Shown here: in pieces, positions 7,383 through 15,089 of the stretch
Layout of the letters: each line of letters begins with the position of its first letter
Numbering within the stretch: position 1 is the stretch's first letter
NCBI RefSeq assembly: GCF_900104415.1
Contig: NZ_FMXR01000004.1
Coordinates: forward strand, 1 to 64,000
From: Eubacterium oxidoreducens
GTDB taxonomy: Bacteria > Bacillota > Clostridia > Lachnospirales > Lachnospiraceae
Reading direction: 5' to 3'
Length of the DNA: 64,000 nucleotides
Program-made: the position numbers and the translations under genes
Notes under the pieces: generated by a model
Databases searched by the model: none
Told to the model about the DNA's origin: nothing
The model's input: only the letters and a program-made list of their open reading frames with translations

Positions 7383-8132
7383 TTATGAATCAATAATATT
7401 ATAACTGGCATCCTTATCAAAGGATGGTAGTATATTGGCAATTCGTTGCATTCGTTCATCCGTATTGGCAATTACGGTTGCACAATCACGAAGTTCATTA
7501 TAAATTTCGGCTGGAATTTCGAATCCTTGCTTATAAGCCATCTGGTGCTCCAAAGCGGCCCAAAAGTCCATAGCAATTGTTCGAATCTGAATTTCTACCG
7601 GAATTCGTTTCTTTTGTTCAGAAAAAAATACTTCAACATCAACAACAAGATGAAGTGAACGATATCCATTTTCCTTAGGATATTTGATGTAATCTTTTAA
7701 TTCGATCAGGTGAATATCATCATGACTTAATAGAATATTGGCCACATCATAAATATCCGAAATGAAAGGGCAAGTGATTCTAACTCCGGCGATATCAAAA
7801 ATCTTAGTCATAAGATTTTCCATGGTAACAGGATATCCCTTTCGTTGTAGTTTTTCCATTATGCTCATTGGTTCCTTTACTCTTGAGGAAATCGATGCAA
7901 TAGGATTACGATTTTTCTTCACTTCAAATTCTTTATTTAAAATTTCAAGCTTTGTTTGAATATGATCGATGCCGGCTTCGTACATAACCATAAGCTGTTG
8001 AAGCTGCATTGAAGTATTTAAAACAACATCATAATTAGTAAAGGATACAAGTGTGGTCAGATCAGTATCTGTCTGGTCTTCGTTCTGCTTATTATCATAT
8101 TCTATATATTCATCAATATTTAACTCTTCCAT
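7383..8132 (-). CDS. relQ: Small alarmone synthetase (RelA/SpoT synthetase domain, RelQ type)
   Basis: The protein makes (p)ppGpp by transferring pyrophosphate from ATP to GDP or GTP. It has only the synthetase domain and no hydrolase or TGS domain. Recognisable blocks are ISSRVKEPMSIMEKLQRK, the catalytic DIAGVRITCPF, the substrate-binding YPKENGYRSLHLV and VEIQIRTIAMDFWAALEH. At 249 residues it is longer than Bacillus YjbM by an acidic N-terminal extension of about 40 residues. It is a single gene on the minus strand, divergent from the degV gene. Function is secure at family level; the gene symbol is by similarity to YjbM/RelQ. Confidence 0.9.
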   Translation of the reverse strand: MEELNIDEYIEYDNKQNEDQTDTDLTTLVSFTNYDVVLNTSMQLQQLMVMYEAGIDHIQTKLEILNKEFEVKKNRNPIASISSRVKEPMSIMEKLQRKGYPVTMENLMTKIFDIAGVRITCPFISDIYDVANILLSHDDIHLIELKDYIKYPKENGYRSLHLVVDVEVFFSEQKKRIPVEIQIRTIAMDFWAALEHQMAYKQGFEIPAEIYNELRDCATVIANTDERMQRIANILPSFDKDASYNIIDS

Positions 8133-8151
8133 AAAAAATGCCTCATTTCTT

Positions 8152-8182
8152 TCAGTCGGCGTTATTCGAAAAACGAAATAAC
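8152..8182. repeat. TCAGTCGGCG decamer followed by a small hairpin
   Basis: TCAGTCGGCG (8152-8161) overlaps a hairpin with arms GTTATT (8161-8166) and AATAAC (8177-8182). The same decamer precedes the palindrome at 2269-2290. Here it sits in the 5' region of the alarmone synthetase gene. Its meaning is unknown. Confidence 0.35.
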
Positions 8183-8340
8183 ATGATTAGTTTTTGTTTG
8201 CAAGTGTATTGTACCATGTAATGGTTGCAATAATATGTCAATTTTTGTTAATAAAGAATAAAATTTCTATGAAGCTATATTGTGGTAGGCAAGGCTGTCT
8301 GATAAAATAACTAATAAGAATAATTAATAGGAGTATTTTA

Positions 8341-9198
8341 ATGGCTAAAATTATTGTTACGACTGACAGTGGAGCAGATTTGTCAAAAGAATTAATTGAG
8401 GAATTTAATATAGAAGTGATTCCATTAGGTGTAATTATGGATGACACGGTATATATGGATGGAAGTATTCCAATTGAATCGGTCTACGAATATTACAATA
8501 GAACGAAAAAAATTCCTTCTACAACAGCAGCTAATGTACATCAGTATGAACAATTTTTTGATCGCATTAACAGAGAAAATCCGGGGTGTGATATTATTAA
8601 TATTGCATATTCGTCAAATGCATCTTCTACCTGCCACCATGCAGAATTAGCTGCAAAGGAATTTGAAAACGTAACCGTTGTGGATTCCCTATCTGTTACC
8701 GGAGGAACGGCATCGATTGCAATTCGGGCAGCTGAAATAATTAAAGAAAGACCGGAAATTGCGGTGAAGGATTTAGTAGAGGAACTTAAAGATTTGGTAA
8801 AAAGAATCAAAACCACCTTTTTGCCAACAGCTCTTGAGTATTTAAAAGCCGGAGGACGGGTGTCGAATGCACAGTATCTTGGAGCGACTTTACTAAAGAT
8901 TAAGCCGAAGATAGATATAGAAAACGGATTCTTAGTTGCGGGAAAAAAATATCGAGGATCCATGAAGGCGGTTGCACTTAACTATATGGAAGAGTTCATT
9001 AAGGAAAATAAGCTTAGTAAAAAAGTAATTTATTTGATGTCAACGGTCGGATTAGATTCTAGAATACTTGATATGATGACAGAAAAAGCAAAAGAGATGG
9101 GATTTGAAAAAATCAGATATACCGTATGTGGTTGCGTCATTTCTTGTCATGGAGGTCCTGGAGCGATTGGATTATCCGGATTTGCAGAAGAAGAATAA
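8341..9198 (+). CDS. DegV family fatty-acid-binding protein
   Basis: DegV/FakB-like proteins bind a fatty acid and, where a FakA kinase is present, present it for phosphorylation. The N-terminus KIIVTTDSGADLSKEL is the typical first strand and loop. TTAANVHQYEQFF (binding-pocket TT), IAYSSNASSTCHHAELAA and the central KAGGRVSNAQYLGATLLKIKP block follow, and the C-terminus ends in HGGPGAIGL. The length of 285 residues is standard. GGAG at 8330-8333 precedes the ATG at 8341. It appears monocistronic. Confidence 0.92.
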   Translation: MAKIIVTTDSGADLSKELIEEFNIEVIPLGVIMDDTVYMDGSIPIESVYEYYNRTKKIPSTTAANVHQYEQFFDRINRENPGCDIINIAYSSNASSTCHHAELAAKEFENVTVVDSLSVTGGTASIAIRAAEIIKERPEIAVKDLVEELKDLVKRIKTTFLPTALEYLKAGGRVSNAQYLGATLLKIKPKIDIENGFLVAGKKYRGSMKAVALNYMEEFIKENKLSKKVIYLMSTVGLDSRILDMMTEKAKEMGFEKIRYTVCGCVISCHGGPGAIGLSGFAEEE

Positions 9199-9266
9199 AA
9201 AAGTTAAGGCAAAGTGATAGGTATCATAAATCTTAGGTACCTATCAAAGCAGCCTTAACTTTTTTT
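9197..9266. terminator. Bidirectional terminator between degV-like gene and trmB
   Basis: AAAAAAGTTAAGGC (9197-9210) pairs with GCCTTAACTTTTTTT (9252-9266), with an inner helix GATAGGTA/TACCTATC. The A and T flanks allow use by both convergent genes. Confidence 0.85.
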
Positions 9267-9906
9267 ATCTTGAAATGATCATTTTATGAATGGAATTACC
9301 AAGGTCAGAAAATTTTTTTTCATATTCCGTCATAACATTATCTTTGCTCAGAACCAGATCATGATGCAGATCCCAGGTAAAAGCATCAATATGCCAAATC
9401 TTTGATTCATTGGCTTCATCTAGGGAAAACTGAAATAAGTCATCATTATCTGTCTTAAATTCTATTCTTCCATTTTTTGCCAGAAAGGTATCATAACGTT
9501 CTAAGAACTGATGAGAGGTTAGGCGTCTTCTGGCATGTCGATCTTTCGGCCAGGGATCAGAAAAATTAAGATAAATTCGATCAACATCATTTTCTCCAAA
9601 ATAATCACATATGTATTCTGCATCCATACGAATAAATCGAACATTATCAAGCGGATCAATTTCCATTTTCTGCAGACCTCGCAGCAGAACAGAAGAATAT
9701 TTTTCTATTCCGATATAATTAATATCAGGATGAAGTCTGGCAAGATCCATAAGAAAACGACCTTTACCCATACCAACCTCTATGTGTAGAGGATTGGAAT
9801 TGCCCCAAAACTGGTTCCAGTTATTTTTATATTGCTGGGCATCGTGAATACAAAATTTATTTTGAGCGATTTCTTCTTGTGCGCCCGGAATATTTCTTAA
9901 TCGCAT
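9265..9906 (-). CDS. trmB: tRNA (guanine-N7-)-methyltransferase TrmB
   Basis: TrmB uses SAM to methylate G46 in the tRNA variable loop. The ATG at 9906 has GGGAG upstream; a longer reading from 9996 would overlap the divergent gene and lacks family similarity. The N-terminus MRLRNIPGAQEEI is characteristic. The SAM-binding EVGMGKGRFLMDLA, GIEKYSSVLLR, and the signature NFSDPWPKDRHARRRLT follow. At 213 residues it is normal for a firmicute TrmB. Confidence 0.95.
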   Translation of the reverse strand: MRLRNIPGAQEEIAQNKFCIHDAQQYKNNWNQFWGNSNPLHIEVGMGKGRFLMDLARLHPDINYIGIEKYSSVLLRGLQKMEIDPLDNVRFIRMDAEYICDYFGENDVDRIYLNFSDPWPKDRHARRRLTSHQFLERYDTFLAKNGRIEFKTDNDDLFQFSLDEANESKIWHIDAFTWDLHHDLVLSKDNVMTEYEKKFSDLGNSIHKMIISR

Positions 9907-10065
9907 AATTGACTGACTCCCTTCATCAAAATCTATCTTATTGTACAATATGAAAAGTGTTTCGAAAAGGGAGATATCGAAAAAATTGGGTTGCACGAGA
10001 TAGGGGTAAATAATATACTTAACACAGTCGGGTATAATTACAAATATGGAATGAGGGCATTTAAA

Positions 10066-11412
10066 TTGAAGAAACTTATAGCGATATGTGGATTAATTAG
10101 TTGTATTTTGTTAAGCGGTATCATGATGCCGATGGACGCGCAGGCTGAGACGTATTGGCCGGATGATGTAAGTGTGGAAAGTGCTTCCGCAATCGTCATG
10201 GATGCGGATACGGGAACCGTACTTTATGAAAAGAAAGCGGACACGAAACGATATCCTGCGTCTATTACAAAGATTATGACAGCATTATTAGCCATAGAAA
10301 ATGGAAATTTAGAGGATACCGTAACATTTTCTTCCGATGCCGTATATAAGACGGAAGGATCAAGTATTATGCGAGATGTCGGAGAAGAATTGACCCTAGA
10401 ACAGTGCTTGTACGGTATGATGCTTGAATCGGCAAATGATTGTGCTTATGCAATTGCAGAGCATGTGGGAGGCGACTATGACACTTTTATTAAGATGATG
10501 AACGATAAAGCGACGGAGCTTGGATGTACAGGAACTCATTTTGTAAATCCGAACGGGCTTCCGGATGAAGATCATTATGTGACAGCCAGGGATATGGCAC
10601 TGATTGCAAAAGCTGCATATCAAAATGAAACTTTTCGAATTATAACGGGAACAACAGAATATAAGCTTCCGGCAACAAATAAACATGATGAGGCACTTAC
10701 TATGCATAATCATCATGCTATGATTTATCCTTATCACACCTCTGCATACTTAACTGATTACTGTACAGGAGGAAAGACAGGATATACGATTGCAGCAGGA
10801 TCAACGCTTGTTACATATGCGGAAAAAGATGGAATGTCATTGATTGTTGTAGTGCTAAAAGCACAGACTCCGGCGCATTATACAGATACCATAAAGCTTT
10901 GTAATTATTGTTTTGATAATTTTCAGATATTAAATGTATCTGAAAATGAGACAACCGAAGATATTTCAGAGATTGCAGGTAACTTTAATACAAATGAAGA
11001 ATATCTTGAAATCGATCCGGATGCGACGGTAATAGTTCCAAAAACAGTATCATTTAGTGATTTGACAAGGACTGTAGATACGGATTGTGAGACAAGTGAG
11101 ATTGCTGGAAAACTGGTATATTCTTACGGAGACAAAGAAGTTGGTAGCGCTTTGGTTCAGTTGACCGGAGCACAGATAGAAGAGTTTGAATTTAACGACG
11201 GTGTGCAATCGTCTGATTCGTCTTCAAGCGAGGATTCGCAATTGTTCCGAAGTCAGATTAATTGGCCATTGCTGATTATAATTATTGCGGTAATCGTAGT
11301 TGTATTAATAATTGTATTATATATCCTAAGAAATGGTTTACCGAAAAAGAAAAAGAAAAGCATTATCATTAAGGATAATTATAGAAAAAAACGTCGAGGA
11401 AGAAGAAGATAA
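10066..11412 (+). CDS. D-alanyl-D-alanine carboxypeptidase (PBP5/DacF type) with C-terminal membrane anchor
   Basis: A low-molecular-weight penicillin-binding protein that trims the terminal D-Ala of peptidoglycan stem peptides. The signal peptide ends in DAQAET. The S11 peptidase motifs are all present: SxxK in YPASITKIM, SxN in LESANDC and KTG in GGKTGYT. A C-terminal transmembrane helix followed by a very basic tail (KKKRRGRRR region) replaces the usual amphipathic anchor. The start is uncertain: TTG at 10066 has GAGGG eight bases upstream, whereas ATG at 10051 has a poor ribosome site. It is transcribed divergently from trmB. Confidence 0.9.
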   Translation: MKKLIAICGLISCILLSGIMMPMDAQAETYWPDDVSVESASAIVMDADTGTVLYEKKADTKRYPASITKIMTALLAIENGNLEDTVTFSSDAVYKTEGSSIMRDVGEELTLEQCLYGMMLESANDCAYAIAEHVGGDYDTFIKMMNDKATELGCTGTHFVNPNGLPDEDHYVTARDMALIAKAAYQNETFRIITGTTEYKLPATNKHDEALTMHNHHAMIYPYHTSAYLTDYCTGGKTGYTIAAGSTLVTYAEKDGMSLIVVVLKAQTPAHYTDTIKLCNYCFDNFQILNVSENETTEDISEIAGNFNTNEEYLEIDPDATVIVPKTVSFSDLTRTVDTDCETSEIAGKLVYSYGDKEVGSALVQLTGAQIEEFEFNDGVQSSDSSSSEDSQLFRSQINWPLLIIIIAVIVVVLIIVLYILRNGLPKKKKKSIIIKDNYRKKRRGRRR

Positions 11413-11458
11413 GTCTTTATTATCAAAATAAGACGAATAATGAAAGTGATATAATAAG

Positions 11459-11496
11459 AAAGAGACAAGAAACTTGAAAATTCTTGTCTCTTTTTT
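11459..11496 (+). terminator. Terminator after the carboxypeptidase gene
   Basis: GAGACAAGAA pairs with TTCTTGTCTC, followed by six T. Confidence 0.88.
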
Positions 11497-11567
11497 ACAA
11501 TTTAGACATACTTTAAAAGGGGTTATATTTTCAGACGATATGGTAAAATGAGCATACAATAAAAGAA

Positions 11568-12086
11568 TTATTTGATTTTAGAGAACAAATCAGTCAAAAC
11601 TTTATTAAGATCTTCCGGTGTATTTGTATAGAATAAAAGTCCATTATGAGCCGGAAGGAGAACTTCATATTTGTTATCAAAGGAAATAGAATGAGAGATT
11701 AAATCCATCAAGGCTTCCTTATAAGCATCGTCGGTTTTTAAAAAAACCGGTGTTAGATCTTCTAGGAAAACTTGCTTAGCATGAGATAATGCGAGAAGAT
11801 TTTGAATTGCGTGTTCTTCGTCTAATTGTTTGTGTGTTTTATTGATAATGAAATATCCGTTTTCATCCTTTGGTAGATCCATAGATTTGACTGCTCTTTG
11901 AATCTGTTTGGTTAATGCTGCCGAAGCAGGATATAAAGATTCGAAATAGGCTAGGAAATCGGATGCATTTTTAAAATGGGAATTAGACCCATTTTCTAAA
12001 AGCTCAGTGATAAGAATACGACGAATTACCTGTTCACATTGTTCACGTGATGGATTTTTTCGAATATTGCTGACCGTTTGATCCAT
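11568..12086 (-). CDS. Hypothetical protein, possibly a diverged ArgR-like regulator
   Basis: It does not match a family plainly. The layout resembles arginine repressors: an N-terminal helical part of about 80 residues ending in a possible wing (MDLPKDENGYFII), a short linker, then a C-terminal alpha/beta part ending in LLPAHNGLLFYTNTPEDLNK, which recalls the oligomerisation domain strand GDDTILV-x-EEDAEEL of ArgR. The ArgR signature SRDI is not present (TKQIQRAV at the equivalent place). At 172 residues it is slightly longer than ArgR. It lies divergent from an AbiEi-like gene across a repeat-rich intergenic region. Confidence 0.5.
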   Translation of the reverse strand: MDQTVSNIRKNPSREQCEQVIRRILITELLENGSNSHFKNASDFLAYFESLYPASAALTKQIQRAVKSMDLPKDENGYFIINKTHKQLDEEHAIQNLLALSHAKQVFLEDLTPVFLKTDDAYKEALMDLISHSISFDNKYEVLLPAHNGLLFYTNTPEDLNKVLTDLFSKIK

Positions 12087-12130
12087 AAGATTCTCCTTTA
12101 TTGATTACGTAGAAACTGCCACACTTCTAA

Positions 12131-12204
12131 TATGCAAAGATAAAACAAGATTGCCATTGCAGAAAATTATGTCGTGCAATAAGAACTTGAGATATCTTTG
12201 CATA
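12131..12204. promoter_or_regulatory. Spaced 12-bp inverted repeat between divergent genes
   Basis: TATGCAAAGATA (12131-12142) and TATCTTTGCATA (12193-12204) are perfect reverse complements 50 bases apart. A second signal overlaps: AAATTATGTC occurs directly repeated at 12164-12173 and 12232-12241. The spacing suits a looping or dual-site operator controlling one or both flanking genes. The binding protein is unknown; the ArgR-like product is a candidate. Confidence 0.5.
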
Positions 12205-12338
12205 AAAGACGATAATTCATATAACGACAATAAATTATGTCTTTATTATAATAAAATACAAATAAAAGTCAAGAAAATGGGGGTGTTGTTGATTGTGAAA
12301 TGTGATATACTTACCGTATAAAAAGAAGGAGAAATGTT

Positions 12339-12956
12339 ATGGCTGAGAATAAAATTCGTCGAGCACTCAATGAAAAGCTCGAACAAAGCCGGCAACAGGG
12401 AAAAGTTATATTAAAATCCCAGGAACTTTATGAAATGGGATTTTCCACGAGAATGCTTCATTCTTATGTGGAAGAAGATATCTTAATGCGAGTAAAAAGT
12501 GGAATATATTGTCTAAGCAAAGAGCGTCCCGAAGAAGAAGACATGATATGTGAATTATTTCCGGATGGTGTCTTATGTATGGAAAGCGCACTATACGAAT
12601 ATGGGTATTTAAGGCAAAGACCGTTGAAATGGCAGATTGCAATAGATAAAGATACATCAAAGGCAAGATTTAAGATGGATTATCCACAGGTCAAACCTTA
12701 TTATACAGAGGCGAAGGTCTTATCTATCGGCGTGACGGAAATTGCGCTTGGAAAAGGAACTATGAAAATCTATGATAAGGAACGATTAATCGTAGATTGT
12801 ATTCGATATGAGAATCAGCTGGAACATGAAATACTGAAAAATGCTCTAAGACATTATTTGGATGAACCAAATCAAAACATCAAAAACCTCTTAAAGTATG
12901 CAACAGAAAGAAAAGTAATCTCCAAGGTAAGAGCAATGATAGGAGTATGGTTATGA
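12339..12956 (+). CDS. AbiEi-like antitoxin / winged-helix regulator
   Basis: The N-terminal domain (about residues 15-70: QGKVILKSQELYEMGFST, LMRVKSGIYCL) matches the wHTH domain of the AbiEi antitoxin family, which autoregulates type IV toxin-antitoxin operons. The rest (FPDGVLCMESALYEYG, VTEIALGKGTMKIYDKERLIVDCIRYENQLEHEILKNAL) is the characteristic C-terminal alpha/beta domain. The length of 205 residues is normal. GAAGGAGAAATGTT precedes the start. Its last codon overlaps the ATGA start of the next gene, so the two are translationally coupled. Confidence 0.85.
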   Translation: MAENKIRRALNEKLEQSRQQGKVILKSQELYEMGFSTRMLHSYVEEDILMRVKSGIYCLSKERPEEEDMICELFPDGVLCMESALYEYGYLRQRPLKWQIAIDKDTSKARFKMDYPQVKPYYTEAKVLSIGVTEIALGKGTMKIYDKERLIVDCIRYENQLEHEILKNALRHYLDEPNQNIKNLLKYATERKVISKVRAMIGVWL

Positions 12957-13798
12957 TGGAGCAGGAAATTCTTTTGCAATGGCTGAAGAAGGATGCCGCT
13001 GTGAATCAGACGGAGTTGCTGGATCGAATATTTGGATACATCGTTGCGCAGATTTTGAAAAATCAGGCGGAAAAAGAAGAAAAGGAACAATTTTTCCTGA
13101 CAACAGAACTAGAGGACATATTAGAAAACAGTCCGGTTACCTATCGAAGAAAACTGGTTTTTTGGAATCCAAGTGGATATTTATCAGATGATAAAATTAA
13201 AGAAAATTTCCAAATAGACGATTTTGAACTGTCGTTTGAACAGGAAACGACAGATAATAAGCAGAAATTAAGTCTTAACTACAAAATAGAAAAGTATAAG
13301 ATTCCACTGGAAATAGAGCTGAAACGGCTACAAGTAGAAGGGGAAAGAATACGAAGCAGGGTAGTGAAACTGCCATATTCAAAAAAAGAAGTTACATTAT
13401 TTGAATTTCTAGCTGAAGTGAACATGGCAGAGGATTATCTATATTTATTCACATATCTGGAATTGGCTAATGAAATGAGTTATTTTACAGAATTATATGA
13501 AATCCTAATGACGCAATCTGTAAGTGGAAGACTATTCATTAAGTTTTTAAAAATGGAAAGTGAAAAAAACCAGATTGCAATAACACAGGATTTGAAAGAT
13601 CTTATGAAAGATTATGAAGATAATCCTTATTTGAAAAAGAAATGGATGGCATATCGAAAAAGAAATCGGATGCCGGAAGTTACATGGAAAGAAGCCATGA
13701 AACTGTTTCATCAATTCTTTGACGGAATCTGGCAGGCGTATATACAAGATGAGATATTTATGGATGAATGGATGCCGCAATTAGGTAGATTTTTATAA
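12953..13798 (+). CDS. Diverged AbiEii-like partner protein
   Basis: The ATG at 12953 overlaps the upstream TGA and has AGGAG seven bases before it. The position, coupling and overall layout match AbiEii nucleotidyltransferase toxins. The C-terminal LKKKWMAYRKRNRMPEVTWKE resembles the AbiEii tail, and the centre (FELSFEQE, then a strand ending YKIPLEIELKRLQVEG near residues 114-130) resembles the region before its second acidic cluster. The catalytic GGTxLxK and DxD motifs expected in the N-terminal third are not visible: the protein has VTYRRKLVFWNPSGY there. It may be an inactive or re-purposed homologue. Family assignment is an inference from patterns and context. Confidence 0.6.
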   Translation: MMEQEILLQWLKKDAAVNQTELLDRIFGYIVAQILKNQAEKEEKEQFFLTTELEDILENSPVTYRRKLVFWNPSGYLSDDKIKENFQIDDFELSFEQETTDNKQKLSLNYKIEKYKIPLEIELKRLQVEGERIRSRVVKLPYSKKEVTLFEFLAEVNMAEDYLYLFTYLELANEMSYFTELYEILMTQSVSGRLFIKFLKMESEKNQIAITQDLKDLMKDYEDNPYLKKKWMAYRKRNRMPEVTWKEAMKLFHQFFDGIWQAYIQDEIFMDEWMPQLGRFL

Positions 13799-13840
13799 AA
13801 CCGGAAGACAACGGGGGGTGGTTGTTCTTCCGGTTTTTTT
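13797..13840 (+). terminator. Terminator after the AbiE-like pair
   Basis: AAAACCGGAAGACAAC pairs with GTTGTTCTTCCGGTTTTTTT around a G-rich loop. Confidence 0.9.
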
Positions 13841-13852
13841 CGAAAAAAATTA

Positions 13853-15004
13853 TTAACGTATTTGGTCAGATTTAGATGAGGCACTATAATTATTGATATA
13901 ATCGACAATAAAAGGGACGATCTCTTCGGGTTTATTGATATTAAAGACGGGTAAATCTGTCTTTATGTCGAAATCAGACACATAGCCAAGAAGGTTTACA
14001 GGATTGGCAAGAGGTGTTTCAGAATATCCTTTTCGTAGAAGTTCAAACTTCTTTTGTTCGCCATGTTTATAACCTTCTGTAATAATCAAATCTACCTTAT
14101 CGATTTTTTGAATCATTTCATCAAAGGAATAAGATTCCTTATGTAGTTCCACCATTGCTGTTTTCGTCTGACTTGTGATGAGTACTTTATCTGCACCGGC
14201 AGCAGTAAAACGATAGCTGTCTTTGCCGGGTTTGTCAATTTCAAATTTGTGCGCATCATGTTTAATGACACCTAATTTGAGTCCTTTTTTCTTTAAAAGA
14301 CCAATTAATTGCTCAATATATGTCGTTTTCCCCGTACCGGATTTTGCGGAAAATGCAAGAACAGGGATGTTATGGAGCGAAGCCGGAAGAATATTGATTC
14401 TACGAAGTGCAGAATAATAGTCTTGACGGGTGTTCATATTAAAGAAACAAGTTTCGATATCAGCATCAGAGAAAAAGTTATTATCGCTGTTAAATAACTT
14501 AGAATCATCGAGATATCCGGTATTGGTAATTTCGTGAATGGCTTTTAATGCATAACGATGCTCATCAATACATTGTTTTACCTTAGGAAGAGCACTTTTG
14601 GCATATACGGAAAATAAGGATTCGATTTTTTGAGAAGCCCGTCTTACAAGTGAGACTTCATAATCAACGCTAAATTCGGCCATACGTTTAGCTGCTTTAG
14701 GATCAGCAAATGGCGTATCCACAGAAACAAATAAAGCATAATCCTCTTCGATGGAAGATAAGATGCTATAGATTCCTCCAATAGGACCACAGTCTACAAT
14801 CTGATCTTCAATCATCGGAACCTGGATATTTAAGGTTTCATAGTTATTTTTATCCTTCACGGAAAGATAGATTCGATCAAAGGTTGGAGAAAATCGGTCA
14901 ATCATATATTCCACAAGTGATTTGTCTCCAAAGGGAAGATGAGCTTTATCCGAACCCATGCGAGAACTCTTTCCTCCACATAAGATAACAAGTGCACAAT
15001 TCAT
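13853..15004 (-). CDS. mobAB: MobA-MobB fusion: molybdenum cofactor guanylyltransferase plus GTP-binding adaptor
   Basis: Residues 1-190 are MobA, which attaches GMP to molybdopterin; the nucleotidyltransferase signature LCGGKSSRMGSDKAHLPF is at residues 8-25 and DTPFADP follows. From about residue 215 a MobB-type P-loop domain begins (AFSAKSGTGKTTYIEQL), with GVIKHDAHKFEID, GKDSYRFTAAGA and LIITEGYKH. Separate mobA and mobB genes are common; here they are one polypeptide. The ATG at 15004 has AGGAGG upstream; the longer reading to 15031 lacks one. Together with modABC it implies that the cell makes a dinucleotide-type molybdenum enzyme, which is not in this window. Confidence 0.9.
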   Translation of the reverse strand: MNCALVILCGGKSSRMGSDKAHLPFGDKSLVEYMIDRFSPTFDRIYLSVKDKNNYETLNIQVPMIEDQIVDCGPIGGIYSILSSIEEDYALFVSVDTPFADPKAAKRMAEFSVDYEVSLVRRASQKIESLFSVYAKSALPKVKQCIDEHRYALKAIHEITNTGYLDDSKLFNSDNNFFSDADIETCFFNMNTRQDYYSALRRINILPASLHNIPVLAFSAKSGTGKTTYIEQLIGLLKKKGLKLGVIKHDAHKFEIDKPGKDSYRFTAAGADKVLITSQTKTAMVELHKESYSFDEMIQKIDKVDLIITEGYKHGEQKKFELLRKGYSETPLANPVNLLGYVSDFDIKTDLPVFNINKPEEIVPFIVDYINNYSASSKSDQIR

Positions 15005-15089
15005 AGTAGAGCCTCCTAAATAGTAAAACAACTTCTCGTTGTTTGTTGTGAATACAAATATTATAATGAAATTACAAGGAAAAAGGAAT

